From contig NZ_JHVU01000018.1 in assembly GCF_000620305.1 (NCBI RefSeq), forward strand, positions 185,475-249,474: DNA of 64,000 nt, read 5' to 3'. The stretch comes from Desulfitibacter alkalitolerans DSM 16504. GTDB taxonomy: Bacteria; Bacillota; DSM-16504; Desulfitibacterales; Desulfitibacteraceae. The position numbers and the translations under genes are program-made. The notes under the pieces were generated by a model, which made no database searches, was not told the DNA's origin, and saw only the letters and a program-made list of their open reading frames with translations. Below are positions 8,277 to 19,502 of this stretch, piece after piece (positions within the stretch are counted from its first letter, which is position 1; each line of letters begins with the position of its first letter).

Positions 8277-9542
8277 GTGTTGAAAAGATTTAAGGTTTTA
8301 GCTATTTTGTTAACTGTTATGCTAATGTTTGGTTTACTGGTTGTGGGATGTGGACAAAAAGAGGAGCCCCAACAGGGTAAAGATGCTGGAGATGAAAATA
8401 TAACATTGCGTTTTGCTCACTGGAGGGGTGAGGATAATGCAGCTTTTAATGACATAATTGCCCAATTCAATGCTGAGTATCCAAACATTACTGTAGAGCA
8501 GGATATATCCGGGTCTGAGCAGTATCAGACAAAGCTTCAGGCAGAACTGCAGGCACAAGCTGGTCCAGACATAATGACTGTAATGCCGGGGGCACGTTTT
8601 GCCAACCTAGCTGATGCTGATGTTTACATTAATCTAGCTAATGCTGAATTCATTGATCGTTTCTCAGCTCACCTCTTAGAGCCAGGTCAATGGAAGGGTC
8701 AGCAGCTTGCAATTCCATACCAGTTAGTATTTAACATGCCGGTTTATAATGCTGGAATGTTTGAGGAGTTTGGCTTAGAGCCAGCAGATAGCTGGGAAGG
8801 ATTCCTGGCACTTTGTGAAGAAATAAAAAGCAGAGGAGTTACCCCAATTATCTTTGATAGTGAAATTGGCCCCGGTCAGTTCATTAACCCAATGCTTATG
8901 AACAACATGCCGGAAGGTGATACCCTTAGCAAGGTTCAATTAGGAGAAGCCAAGCTAACTGATGAGTGGTTTGTGAAAACTTTAAGTCAGTTTGATGAGT
9001 TAAATAAAAAAGGTTATTTCCAAAGAGATGTTTTAGGTACTAGAAAAGATGGTGCTGCAGCCTTATTTGCCCAGGAACAGGGCGCAATGCTGGCACAAGG
9101 CTCCTACATGATGGCTTCAAACAAAGCTGCTAACCCAGAATTGAAGCAAGGCTTATTAGCACCAATCACTGTTCCTGCTGATCAAATGAAATACGAAGGT
9201 ATCCATACAGCAACATTTATGTTGGGTGTTAACAAGAATTCAACTAATCAAGAAGCTGCTTTAAAATTCTTGGAATTCTTGTTTAGACCGGAAATAGCCG
9301 CCCAATATGCGGCAGCAACCGGCCAGATGTTAACAGTTAATGGTGTACAATATGATTCACCAGAATTAAATGCACAAACTCCATGGCTGACTAAGAATAC
9401 TCTATTCCAACCACGTTATACAGTTACTGTAAGTGAAGTAGAAACTGCAATCACTACAGCAGTTGTTGACGTAATTGGTGGTATGGCTCCGGCAGATGCT
9501 GCACAGAAGGCACAGGAGGCAGTAGAGCGAGCTATTAACTAG
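8277..9542 (+). CDS. Sugar ABC transporter substrate-binding lipoprotein
   Basis: Extracytoplasmic solute-binding protein, family 1 (MalE/UgpB-like), 421 residues. The N-terminus is a lipoprotein signal: positive MLKRFK, hydrophobic run, lipobox LVVGC with the lipidated Cys near residue 26, then a polar linker. The mature part has the typical opening LRFAHWRGEDN and ends in a helical domain. It determines what the importer takes up. The binding residues cannot be assigned by eye, so the ligand is unknown. It starts with GTG (8277) or TTG (8280) after AAAAAGGAG. Confidence 0.92.
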   Translation: MLKRFKVLAILLTVMLMFGLLVVGCGQKEEPQQGKDAGDENITLRFAHWRGEDNAAFNDIIAQFNAEYPNITVEQDISGSEQYQTKLQAELQAQAGPDIMTVMPGARFANLADADVYINLANAEFIDRFSAHLLEPGQWKGQQLAIPYQLVFNMPVYNAGMFEEFGLEPADSWEGFLALCEEIKSRGVTPIIFDSEIGPGQFINPMLMNNMPEGDTLSKVQLGEAKLTDEWFVKTLSQFDELNKKGYFQRDVLGTRKDGAAALFAQEQGAMLAQGSYMMASNKAANPELKQGLLAPITVPADQMKYEGIHTATFMLGVNKNSTNQEAALKFLEFLFRPEIAAQYAAATGQMLTVNGVQYDSPELNAQTPWLTKNTLFQPRYTVTVSEVETAITTAVVDVIGGMAPADAAQKAQEAVERAIN

Positions 9543-9561
9543 AACAAGCCTTTTGAAGTAG

Positions 9562-9589
9562 AATGAGAGAGGAGTGATCCTCTCTCATT
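9562..9589 (+). promoter_or_regulatory. Hairpin after the binding-protein gene
   Basis: Twelve-bp perfect stem AATGAGAGAGGA / TCCTCTCTCATT with loop GTGA and no U-run. Such hairpins after the binding-protein gene commonly stabilise its mRNA or thin out permease transcription, giving more binding protein than permease. The role here is inferred. Confidence 0.65.
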
Positions 9590-9616
9590 TACTAATGAAG
9601 GCAAGGAGGAAAAATT

Positions 9617-10501
9617 ATGAAGACTATACAGAAATACTGGAAACTTTCTTTTTTCCTATTACCAGGGGTGGTTTTATATACGGTTTTTTTCTTTTTTCCA
9701 ACTTTATCAGCACTAGGACTTAGCTTTACTGATTGGAATGGTCTTTCCCATTCATATAATTTTGTTGGGTTGGATAATTACCAGAGGATGTTTACCAATG
9801 ATCCAATTTTTACTACGGCCTTTGGCAATAACATGAAGTTCATGTTATTTGTGGTTATTTTCCAAACCTTGTTTTCTTTAATTTTTGCAATATTGCTTGT
9901 AAAAAATACAAGAGTAAATATATTTTACAGGGCATTATTCTTTCTTCCTACCATAATATCTTCAGTATCGGTAGCTTTTATTTGGATCTTTGTCTATGAG
10001 CCAAGCATAGGCTCCTTGAATACGTTGATGACTACCCTGGGCATGGAAAGTTTAATTCAGTCCTGGTTAGGAGATAGAAATATTGCCATATTCAGTATAG
10101 CCTTCACTCAGGTGTGGTTTCATACAGGACAGGTAATGATTATATTTATAGCAGGCCTACATTCAGTCCCCAAATCCCTTTATGAGGTGGCTAGAATCGA
10201 GGGAGCTAGCAGATGGCAGACCTTTAGACATGTTACATGGCCATTAATTGCCCCTGCAGCAACTATTGTAGTAGCATATACCACACTGCAATCCTTTAAA
10301 GCCTTTGACTTGATTTTAGCCATGACAGATGGTGGCCCTTCATATGCAACGGAAATACTATCATTATTTATTTATCATCAGGCATTTACCCATTACAAAT
10401 TTGGTTACGCTTCAGCAGCTTCAGTTATATTCCTGGTTATTGTTGCCTTCATAACCATAGTGCAGTTTAGGCTGCTAAAAGCTAACAAGGTTAATTATTA
10501 A
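9617..10501 (+). CDS. Sugar ABC transporter permease 1 (MalF/UgpA type)
   Basis: Integral membrane permease of 294 residues with six predicted helices; the first is at residues 12-32. The cytoplasmic coupling loop contains the EAA motif (YEVARIEGASRWQTFRHVTWPLIAP, in part), which docks on the ATPase. It is paired with the next gene, 12 bp downstream, to make the transmembrane heterodimer. Strong AAGGAGG ribosome site. Substrate not readable from the sequence. Confidence 0.93.
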   Translation: MKTIQKYWKLSFFLLPGVVLYTVFFFFPTLSALGLSFTDWNGLSHSYNFVGLDNYQRMFTNDPIFTTAFGNNMKFMLFVVIFQTLFSLIFAILLVKNTRVNIFYRALFFLPTIISSVSVAFIWIFVYEPSIGSLNTLMTTLGMESLIQSWLGDRNIAIFSIAFTQVWFHTGQVMIIFIAGLHSVPKSLYEVARIEGASRWQTFRHVTWPLIAPAATIVVAYTTLQSFKAFDLILAMTDGGPSYATEILSLFIYHQAFTHYKFGYASAASVIFLVIVAFITIVQFRLLKANKVNY

Positions 10502-10513
10502 GGGGGGATTGAA

Positions 10514-11413
10514 ATGGAAAAGAATCTTGCAAAAAATGATAAATCCTTCAAAAATGTCCCTGTTGATGAGTCTATCGGCATTAATGGTACTGACAGACTT
10601 ATAGATAAGGTTTTAAGACATATACCATTAATTATTTTTTCACTGCTAATTATTGGTCCATTAACGCTAGTCTTCTTTGCCAGCTTTAAGGATCTAAGAC
10701 AGCTATATTTAGATCCCCTCGGCCTACCGGCTAAATGGGACTTTGTAAACTATGTAACTCTTTTTGCCAATGAAAACATGCTCCTTTATTTTAAGAATAG
10801 TGTCTTTGTTACCTTTACCTCTGTTTTTTTCATTCTCTTTTTTGGGAGTATGATATCCTATGCAATTATTAGACTGCCCAGATGGGTTGGCGGCCTTATC
10901 TTCGGCTTCCTGGTGGTGGGTATGATGATACCCGCCCAGGTAAATATGATACCCATCTACGTGCTCTTTGCAAAGCTCAATCTTTTAAACAAGCACCTTG
11001 GTTTAATAATAGTTACAATTTCGGCCCTGCTGCCCATATGTGTATTTATCCTTACAGGGTTCATGAGAGCTTTACCCAAGGGTTTAATAGAAGCGGCAAT
11101 GATTGACGGGGCCTCCCATTGGCAGATTTATACAAGGATTGTTTTGCCATTGTCCCTGCCTGCAATGTCATCAGTAGCAATTTTTTGCTTTGTGATTTCA
11201 TGGAACGATTTGCTTTACCCCCTTTTATTTATCAAGTCAGCGGGGCTAAAGACTATCCCGTTAGCGTTATTACAGTTCCAGGGACAATATCTAACTAATT
11301 ACCCAATGATTTTTGCTGGAGTTGTGGTGGCATCCTTACCAATGATTGTAATCTATGTTTTCTTACAGAGATACTTCATCGCCGGCATGACAGCTGGCTC
11401 AATGAAGGGTTAA
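10514..11413 (+). CDS. Sugar ABC transporter permease 2 (MalG/UgpE type)
   Basis: Second permease, 299 residues, with six membrane helices after an unusually long polar N-terminal tail of about 40 residues. The EAA loop is visible as IEAAMIDGASHWQIYTRIV near residue 195. It completes the CUT1 importer with the three genes upstream. Thirty-seven bases separate it from the isomerase-like gene, so uptake and metabolism are on one transcript. Confidence 0.93.
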   Translation: MEKNLAKNDKSFKNVPVDESIGINGTDRLIDKVLRHIPLIIFSLLIIGPLTLVFFASFKDLRQLYLDPLGLPAKWDFVNYVTLFANENMLLYFKNSVFVTFTSVFFILFFGSMISYAIIRLPRWVGGLIFGFLVVGMMIPAQVNMIPIYVLFAKLNLLNKHLGLIIVTISALLPICVFILTGFMRALPKGLIEAAMIDGASHWQIYTRIVLPLSLPAMSSVAIFCFVISWNDLLYPLLFIKSAGLKTIPLALLQFQGQYLTNYPMIFAGVVVASLPMIVIYVFLQRYFIAGMTAGSMKG

Positions 11414-11450
11414 AAGTTAAATAGAGTTTTAGAAAGGGAGAGGATAATTA

Positions 11451-12788
11451 ATGAAGCAGCTGCAGATAGTGTTTCTCCCACTTGGGCGTGTGAACTTTCA
11501 TATGGAAAGTGCCGGAGAAGTATTGGAAAACTCCAAAAAAATGCTAGGGGAAATATACTCCCACATGGAAATGCCTGAAGAACTAATAACATCTCCAGAA
11601 ATGTTAAGGGAGTATCTTGTCAACCTGGAAGAACCTGACCTGATTATTTTTCAGAATACTACCTTTGTAGACTCAACTTTTGCTGCAGAGGTTGTTCGTA
11701 ATATAAAATGTCCAATCCTTCTATGGACTGTTAGAGAGCCGTTCATAGACGGAGGAAGATTACGCCTCAATTCCCTAACAGGTGCCTTTTCAGCTGGAAA
11801 CCTATTTACCAGTCAGGGCAGAAGCTATGAATATATTTTTAGCGCACCAGGAGAAGAAAAGGTTGCAGGGAAGATAAAAAGTGTCATAGATGCTTGTAGA
11901 GTTAAGAAGAGCTTGAGAGAGCTAACTGTGGGAGTGGTTGGAACTGCTCCTGGGGGCTTTTATTTTTCTACTGCCCTTGATACAGAACTGTTAAAGCTAA
12001 CAGGTTCTAAAATAGAGAGTATTGAAGCTAGAGACATTATCAAAAGAGCAAAAGAACTAGATAAGGAGCAGTATGAGCAGCATATCTCAGAGCTTTGCGG
12101 TACACTAAAGGAGGCAGATAAAATTCCTCCAGATAATCTGGAAAAATACGGAAGACTCTACGCTGCATATTCTCAATTCATAGAAGAAAAAGGTATTAAA
12201 GCCCTTGCTTCACGCTGTTGGCCTGATTTTTTCACCGAATATGCAACCCCAGTTTGCGGTGTTTTATCAACCCTTACTGACAGAGATATTGTTGCTGCCT
12301 GTGAGGCAGATGTTTATGGTGCTGTTTCCATGTATATATTAAAGGAGTTAACTGGTGCAGCCCCTTACTTTGGAGATCCGGTTTCCCTGGATGAGGGGAA
12401 AAATACCATTACCTTCTGGCACTGCGGTGCAGGCGCATGCTCTCTGGCCCGCAAGGATACAGGGGCAAGGGTGGGAGTCCACCCAAACAGAAAAATCGGA
12501 CCTACCATGGAATTCGGCCTAAAATCAGGAAGGGTTACAGTTATTCGTCTAGGTAGAAAGGCTGATGGCACCTTCCGCATATTTCTCATGGGCGGGGAAG
12601 CCGCTGATGAACCACAGCAATTTCTGGGAACCTCAGTGGTTGTTAAAACTGACAATGATGCAGGCAAAATTATTGCAGATGCAGTTCAGGCCGGCTGGGA
12701 GCCCCATTTTGTCCTTGGATATGGAGATGTAAGTGAGGCTGTTAAATCTCTAGGCAGACTCCTGCAAATAGAAGTGATTGAATACTAG
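11451..12788 (+). CDS. L-fucose/L-arabinose isomerase-like protein
   Basis: A 445-residue protein of the fucose/arabinose isomerase superfamily, which interconverts aldoses and ketoses at a divalent metal. The likely metal ligands are visible: Glu285 in CEADVYG, Asp309 in FGDPVSLD and His324 in FWHCGAG, the spacing typical of the family. It is shorter than FucI (about 590 residues). I recall that isomerases described for the transaldolase and transketolase sulfoquinovose pathways belong to this superfamily; that link is from memory. In this operon it most likely isomerises the sugar freed by the GH31 enzyme. No kinase gene is seen nearby. Confidence 0.75.
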   Translation: MKQLQIVFLPLGRVNFHMESAGEVLENSKKMLGEIYSHMEMPEELITSPEMLREYLVNLEEPDLIIFQNTTFVDSTFAAEVVRNIKCPILLWTVREPFIDGGRLRLNSLTGAFSAGNLFTSQGRSYEYIFSAPGEEKVAGKIKSVIDACRVKKSLRELTVGVVGTAPGGFYFSTALDTELLKLTGSKIESIEARDIIKRAKELDKEQYEQHISELCGTLKEADKIPPDNLEKYGRLYAAYSQFIEEKGIKALASRCWPDFFTEYATPVCGVLSTLTDRDIVAACEADVYGAVSMYILKELTGAAPYFGDPVSLDEGKNTITFWHCGAGACSLARKDTGARVGVHPNRKIGPTMEFGLKSGRVTVIRLGRKADGTFRIFLMGGEAADEPQQFLGTSVVVKTDNDAGKIIADAVQAGWEPHFVLGYGDVSEAVKSLGRLLQIEVIEY

Positions 12789-12832
12789 ACTTGGATATTA
12801 ATAAAATATTGAGCATTAAGAGGGATTGACTT

Positions 12833-13948
12833 ATGACTATAAAAACACATCTTCTGCAGGAAGAGATAAGTGAAAAGGAAGCACGTATTGAAAAGCTCTG
12901 TTTGGACCTGGGTTTAGATGGACTTTGCTTCTTTAAATTCACAAACTTTGCCTGGTTTACAGGCGGAGGTACTAACAGGGTTGTTACCGGCTCCGAAAGG
13001 GGCTGTTCCTTTATCCTGTATCTTAGGGGCAGCATATATGTATTTGCTCCCATAAATGAAATAGATAGAATAACTGCTGAACAAATACCCTTTGAGCACT
13101 ATGAGGCTGTAATCTATGACTGGTTCGCCAATCCTATTAATTTTTTAAAAGATAAAATAAAGGATTTAAAGGTTGGCAGTGATGTTCCCATTCCAGGCTT
13201 GGAGCTGGTAAGTGATGAAATTGACAGATTGCGTTTTTCTTTAACTCAATCAGAAGTGGCAAAGGCACAGGAAATTGCATTAATCTGCTCAGAAAGAATA
13301 ACAAGTGCCTGTGTTGATGCAAGGCCTGGGATAAGTGAACAGGAAATAACGGCGAGGATTAGTGGTGAATTATTGGAGCAAGGGGTAAAGCCGTCAGTTC
13401 TTTTAGTAGGCACAGATGACAGGATTTTTACCTGCAGACATCCAGTTCCCACTGGCAAAAAGCTTGAGAAATATGGATTAATCAGTCTGGTTGGGGAGAA
13501 ATGGGGCATCCATATAACCCTGACAAGGGCTTTCTACCTGGGAAAGCTTCCTGAAGCTATCAAGAAAAAGCAATTAATGGTATGCCAGGTTGATGGTGCA
13601 ATGATTGCCCATACCCTATTAGGTGAGGAAAGTGATCTTGCCCTTAAGGCCTGTCAGAATGAATTTGCCCGTCTGGGCTATCCTGATGAGTGGAAATGTC
13701 ATCATCAGGGTGGAGCCATTGGCTATGCGCCAAGAGAATTCAGGGCAGGTGAAAGAAGTGAGAAGGTCCAGGTTAATCAGATGTTTGGATGGAACCCTAC
13801 ATTGAAGGGAACAAAGAGCGAGAGTACTATACTTGTTAAGGCTGATGGTTCTGCCTTGATTCTTGATGTAGTCCCAGCCTGGTGGCCAACTACAATAGTA
13901 GACTTTGGGGATAAACAAATAGTTAGGCCCTTGATATTAGAAAATTAA
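12833..13948 (+). CDS. M24 (creatinase/aminopeptidase P) family protein, probably not a peptidase
   Basis: A 371-residue two-domain protein with a creatinase-like N-domain (1-150) and a pita-bread C-domain (150-371). Three of the five dimetal ligands of M24 peptidases are replaced. The DxG...D segment reads LISLVGEKWGIHITLTRAF with Ser and Thr instead of the two Asp, and the EPG Glu is Asn in FGWNPTLKG. The His in HHQGGAIGY and the Glu in TKSES remain. It is therefore unlikely to be a metallo-aminopeptidase. Its place between an isomerase and a transporter suggests a role in the same pathway, possibly a hydrolase or lyase as creatinase itself is non-peptidolytic. Confidence 0.75.
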   Translation: MTIKTHLLQEEISEKEARIEKLCLDLGLDGLCFFKFTNFAWFTGGGTNRVVTGSERGCSFILYLRGSIYVFAPINEIDRITAEQIPFEHYEAVIYDWFANPINFLKDKIKDLKVGSDVPIPGLELVSDEIDRLRFSLTQSEVAKAQEIALICSERITSACVDARPGISEQEITARISGELLEQGVKPSVLLVGTDDRIFTCRHPVPTGKKLEKYGLISLVGEKWGIHITLTRAFYLGKLPEAIKKKQLMVCQVDGAMIAHTLLGEESDLALKACQNEFARLGYPDEWKCHHQGGAIGYAPREFRAGERSEKVQVNQMFGWNPTLKGTKSESTILVKADGSALILDVVPAWWPTTIVDFGDKQIVRPLILEN

Positions 13949-14056
13949 TGCGGCAGGAACAATAGCTGGGTTTCTAGGTGATGCCTGGCTATTTGCGTAA
14001 AGAGTGCCCAAAGGGATATACCTGCTGGCATTAACAATATAAAGGAAGGGATTACC

Positions 14057-15016
14057 TTGACAGGATTGTTAAGTACCTTTTTATCTGCATTTAGTAATGG
14101 TGTATATCTTACAGTTAATAGAACAGTTCTTCTTAATACTTCACCAATAGTGTTTGGATTTCTCGTAATGGGTACTGTAGGAGTACTGTTAGCCTTATAC
14201 AGCATATATAAATACGGTTTTCAAGAATTTAAAAATGCAATAAAGACTAACCTGACTTTTTTGCTGCTCATGGGCATTATAGCATCCACCTTGAATTTTT
14301 TATTATTCTGGGGTTTGCAGTTAAGCACTGCAACAAACTCTGCTATAATAACCAGGTTAGATGTATTATTTGCAGCCATACTAGGAGGTATCTTCTTTGG
14401 AGAGAGATTAAAGGGCTGGGATTGGGCGGCTGTCATCATATTAATCTTTGGTTCCCTAAGGGTTCTGCAAATTGATATTAGTCAATTTACCGCCAACAAG
14501 GGAGATATATTATTTATAATTCATACCTTCCTGGTAGCAGTAAATGCCCAGATCATTCGCTACAAGCTTGCAGAGGTAAAGGGGAGCATAAAAGCTTGTT
14601 TTAATGCAGGCTCCTGCAGTTTAATATATCTTACAGTAATTATTCTAACTGGTCAGACCCAGCAGTTGGCTGTGGCCATGGGAGAACACACTGTTCCTAT
14701 AGGTGTCAGCATCATGCTTTTAACCTTCCAATATCCGACATATTATTATGGTCTACAAATGCTTGAAACATGGACTGTAAGGTCAATATTTCTAGTTATG
14801 CTTCTTACCAGTTCCATGAGCAGTTATTTTCTATTAGGTGAACATATTACTGGCATACAAATTCAAGGTATGATATTAGTTAGTGCAGGGGTTTTATTGC
14901 TTTCATATAATCAAAAGCTAAAGGGAGAAAAGGATGCAAGACTCTTGAAATGCAGCAGGCCGGGCTTATTCAAGAAAAACAATAATAAGGAAACTTTTTT
15001 TCACATAAAACCATAG
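14057..15016 (+). CDS. DMT-superfamily (EamA) transporter
   Basis: A 319-residue membrane protein with about ten helices in two EamA repeats and a short basic cytoplasmic tail of about 30 residues. The TTG start follows AAGGAAGGG. Members of this family export metabolites or drugs. As the last gene of the sugar operon it could export an end product of the pathway, or import a substrate; direction and substrate are not readable. It is 92 bp from glpK. Confidence 0.82.
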   Translation: MTGLLSTFLSAFSNGVYLTVNRTVLLNTSPIVFGFLVMGTVGVLLALYSIYKYGFQEFKNAIKTNLTFLLLMGIIASTLNFLLFWGLQLSTATNSAIITRLDVLFAAILGGIFFGERLKGWDWAAVIILIFGSLRVLQIDISQFTANKGDILFIIHTFLVAVNAQIIRYKLAEVKGSIKACFNAGSCSLIYLTVIILTGQTQQLAVAMGEHTVPIGVSIMLLTFQYPTYYYGLQMLETWTVRSIFLVMLLTSSMSSYFLLGEHITGIQIQGMILVSAGVLLLSYNQKLKGEKDARLLKCSRPGLFKKNNNKETFFHIKP

Positions 15017-15093
15017 TCAGTAAACTTTAATTTCAGGTAAAATGGTAAACAAGAATATCACACTCAAGGGAAACTAATGTGAGGAAATCATAG

Positions 15094-16596
<1,503 letters not shown>

Positions 16597-16723
16597 GGCA
16601 TATAGCATATGAGCCACTGCTTGTTCTGTGGAGTAGGAAAATATCCTTATGTGTATCCGCATAAGTTAAGCCCTTAAACCTTAGATTTAGGAGCAGTTGT
16701 ATACTTAGAGAGGAGAATATGCA

Positions 16724-18244
16724 GTGAATAAAAAAGTCCAGGTTGTTGTAATAGGAGGGGGAGCTACTGGAACAGGTGTATTAAGAGATCTTGCCTTAAG
16801 AGGCATAGATTGCCTTCTAGTTGAGCAAAATGACCTTGCCACCGGGACTAGCGGAAGATTTCACGGACTATTGCACAGTGGGGCACGCTATGTGGTTAAA
16901 GACTTAAACTCCGGCAAGGAATGTATAGAAGAAAACAAGATATTAAAAGAAATAGCACCTTCCTGTATAGAAGATACAGGGGGCATGTTCATAGCTGCAA
17001 AAGAAGATGATCCTGGATACATCACTAAATGGTTGGAGGGCTGCAAAGCGGCAGGTATCAGCACAAAAGAAATATCACCTGCCGATCTAAAAGACCAGGA
17101 GCCAGCTTTGACTACAGAGGTTAAGAAGGCCTACCTGGTTCCCGACGCAGCAGTAGATGGATTTACACTGGCAGCTGCCAATGTCCTCTCGGCAAAAAAA
17201 CTGGGGGCTCAGGCAAAGACCTATACCAGGGTTACAGGCTTTAAAATAGAAAACAACAGGGTCAAGGGAGTATTTATTAAAGAAAAGTATACCGGACAGG
17301 AAGAATATGTGGAATGTGCTTATGTGATAAATGCGGCAGGCGCCTGGGCAGGGCAGGTTGCAGAGCACGCCGGCCAAAAGCTAAACATTTCCCCTGATAA
17401 GGGAGTCCTGGTCATATTTAACCACAGGATTACCAGCAGGGTTCTTAACCGTTTGCGCCCTCCAGGGGACGGAGACATCTTTGTACCCCATGGAAGCGTA
17501 ACAGTATTTGGAACAACCTCCAGGAGCACCAATAGTCCTGACGATACAGAAGCAACAAGACAAGAGGTTCTTGACCTTCTGGAGCAGGGAAGCCAGCTTA
17601 TTCCAGACTTAAGAGAAATGCGCTTGATACGAGCCTTTGCAGGCGTAAGGCCCCTTTATCAGCCAGATGGAACAGCTGCCGGCAGGGGTGCTACCAGGGA
17701 CTTTACATTAATTAACCATGAGGAATTGACAGGGTTAGAAGGGCTGATCTCCCTGGTAGGAGGCAAACTCACCACCTACAGGCTCATGGCCAAGGCAGCG
17801 GTAGACCATGTGGCCAACAAACTGGATGTGGATAAACCCTGTATAACCCACAGGGAACAGATTTATGCCCCTATTGTGAGACAGGAGTCAAGTCATGAGA
17901 ACCGTTTATGCCAGTGCGAAATGGTTACAAAGGAAATGCTTGATAAAGCAGTTGCAGATAAAGAAAAATTTACCTTAAGTGATGTGCGTAGATTGACCAG
18001 GCTGGGAATGGGACCTTGTCAGGGAACCTTCTGCACCTTTAGAGCAGCCGGCTACTATCATGAAAGCAGGGGAATTGATGTTACAGAGGCCAACAAGCTC
18101 TTAAAAGACCATATCCAGGAGCGTTGGAAGGGGAGCAGACCTGTTCTGTGGGGCGGCCAGGCCCAGGAAGCAGAACTTACAAGGGGAATTTATCTAGGCT
18201 TATTAAATCTGGAGAGATTGGATAGTGATGAAAATGACCTATGA
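16724..18244 (+). CDS. glpA: Anaerobic glycerol-3-phosphate dehydrogenase subunit A
   Basis: FAD-containing catalytic subunit that oxidises glycerol 3-phosphate to dihydroxyacetone phosphate, 506 residues. The dinucleotide-binding motif VVIGGGATGTGVLRDLALRG is at the N-terminus. The C-terminal BFD-like 2Fe-2S domain has CQCEMV (near residue 395) and CQGTFC (near 430). The GTG start follows GAGGAG. Its end overlaps glpB by 20 bases, indicating coupled translation. Electrons pass via GlpB and GlpC to the quinone pool. Confidence 0.95.
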   Translation: MNKKVQVVVIGGGATGTGVLRDLALRGIDCLLVEQNDLATGTSGRFHGLLHSGARYVVKDLNSGKECIEENKILKEIAPSCIEDTGGMFIAAKEDDPGYITKWLEGCKAAGISTKEISPADLKDQEPALTTEVKKAYLVPDAAVDGFTLAAANVLSAKKLGAQAKTYTRVTGFKIENNRVKGVFIKEKYTGQEEYVECAYVINAAGAWAGQVAEHAGQKLNISPDKGVLVIFNHRITSRVLNRLRPPGDGDIFVPHGSVTVFGTTSRSTNSPDDTEATRQEVLDLLEQGSQLIPDLREMRLIRAFAGVRPLYQPDGTAAGRGATRDFTLINHEELTGLEGLISLVGGKLTTYRLMAKAAVDHVANKLDVDKPCITHREQIYAPIVRQESSHENRLCQCEMVTKEMLDKAVADKEKFTLSDVRRLTRLGMGPCQGTFCTFRAAGYYHESRGIDVTEANKLLKDHIQERWKGSRPVLWGGQAQEAELTRGIYLGLLNLERLDSDENDL

Positions 18245-19502
18245 TGTTGTAATAATTGGAGCAGGCCTGGCAGGATATAGTGCAGCCCTGGCTGCCATAA
18301 AAAACAATAAAAAAGTACTTGTAACCGCCAAGGGCCTAGGAAATTTTTATTCTGCCTCGGGTTACATTGATTTTCTTGGCTATTACCCGGCAAACTCCAG
18401 GAAGCCTTTACAAAACCCCAAAAACAGCTTAAAGGAACTTATTGGGAATAATCCAAAACATCCCTATAGTCTCATTGGAGAAAAAGCTATAGAAGCGGCC
18501 TTTTCTATATTCCTGCAGACCTCAAAGGAAATGGGCCTGCCCTATACAGGGACCATGGATGAAAATGTGCTGATGCCTTCAGCTGCAGGAGCCCTAATTC
18601 CAACAAGCCTTTATCCGGTTACAGCAGACAAAAGGGTTACGGAGACCCATGAGCTTTTCGTTGTAGGTATTAAGGAAATGGCAGACTTTTACCCGGCATA
18701 TGCAGCCCACAACCTGAAAAAGCAGCTAAAAGCCTCCATAAAGCACACATGGGTTGCCCTTGAACTCGGTATAGGCCGGGAGCTAAACAGCTATGATATT
18801 GCCCTGGCCATGGAAAAGGCCGAAATAAGACAAAGACTTGTTGACCAGCTAAAGAAAGCTGCAGTTAAGGGAAGCTTGCTTGCCATTCCGGCAGTCCTTG
18901 GGGTGAAAGCCAGCCAGGAGACTATAAAGAATATTGAAGAGGAATTAGAATGCAGGGTATTAGAATTCCCAACCCTGCCTCCATCAGTCATGGGCTATCG
19001 ATTGGCAGAAAACCTTAAAAACTATTTGGAATTACAAGGGGTAGATTTTATTGTGGGTCATCCTGTATCCCATGTGCAATATGACGGTAGAATCTGCAAA
19101 GAAATTGGTATTACAACTGGAAGCGGCAGGATTAAAAAGATCAAGGCAAATAGCTTTGTCCTTGCAACAGGTGGTGTCTTAAGTGAGGGGCTCTTTGTAT
19201 ATCCTGGAAAAATCAAAGAAACAGTATTTGGCCTGCCGGTTGGTATGGTTCAAGAAGCTGTCCCCGAAAACTTTTTTAATATGGATGAATTTTCTATTTC
19301 ATATGCGGGAGTAATGACAAATGAAAAGCTCCAGCCGGTTAAACCAGGTACACAAGAAGTATTATATGAGAATATTTATATAGCTGGAGCCACCCTGGCA
19401 GGCTACGACCCCTTTATAGAAAAAAGCGGTAATGGAGTGGCCCTGGCCAGCGGCTATAAGGCCGGGCTAATGGCTGTCACAGGGAGGGATACAGATGAGT
19501 AA
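18225..19502 (+). CDS. glpB: Anaerobic glycerol-3-phosphate dehydrogenase subunit B
   Basis: Second flavoprotein subunit, 425 residues. Rossmann motif VVIIGAGLAGYSAALAA at the N-terminus and a C-terminal FAD-binding GNGVALASGYKAG segment. It starts at GTG 18225 or one of the nearby ATGs (18228, 18234) inside the end of glpA. It overlaps glpC by 8 bases. With GlpA and GlpC it forms the membrane-associated anaerobic dehydrogenase. Confidence 0.95.
   Translation: MMKMTYDVVIIGAGLAGYSAALAAIKNNKKVLVTAKGLGNFYSASGYIDFLGYYPANSRKPLQNPKNSLKELIGNNPKHPYSLIGEKAIEAAFSIFLQTSKEMGLPYTGTMDENVLMPSAAGALIPTSLYPVTADKRVTETHELFVVGIKEMADFYPAYAAHNLKKQLKASIKHTWVALELGIGRELNSYDIALAMEKAEIRQRLVDQLKKAAVKGSLLAIPAVLGVKASQETIKNIEEELECRVLEFPTLPPSVMGYRLAENLKNYLELQGVDFIVGHPVSHVQYDGRICKEIGITTGSGRIKKIKANSFVLATGGVLSEGLFVYPGKIKETVFGLPVGMVQEAVPENFFNMDEFSISYAGVMTNEKLQPVKPGTQEVLYENIYIAGATLAGYDPFIEKSGNGVALASGYKAGLMAVTGRDTDE

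Noticed and set aside
18225..18244. Frameshift between glpA and glpB
   Set aside because: Both proteins are full length with intact N- and C-terminal motifs; the 20-base overlap is ordinary translational coupling.
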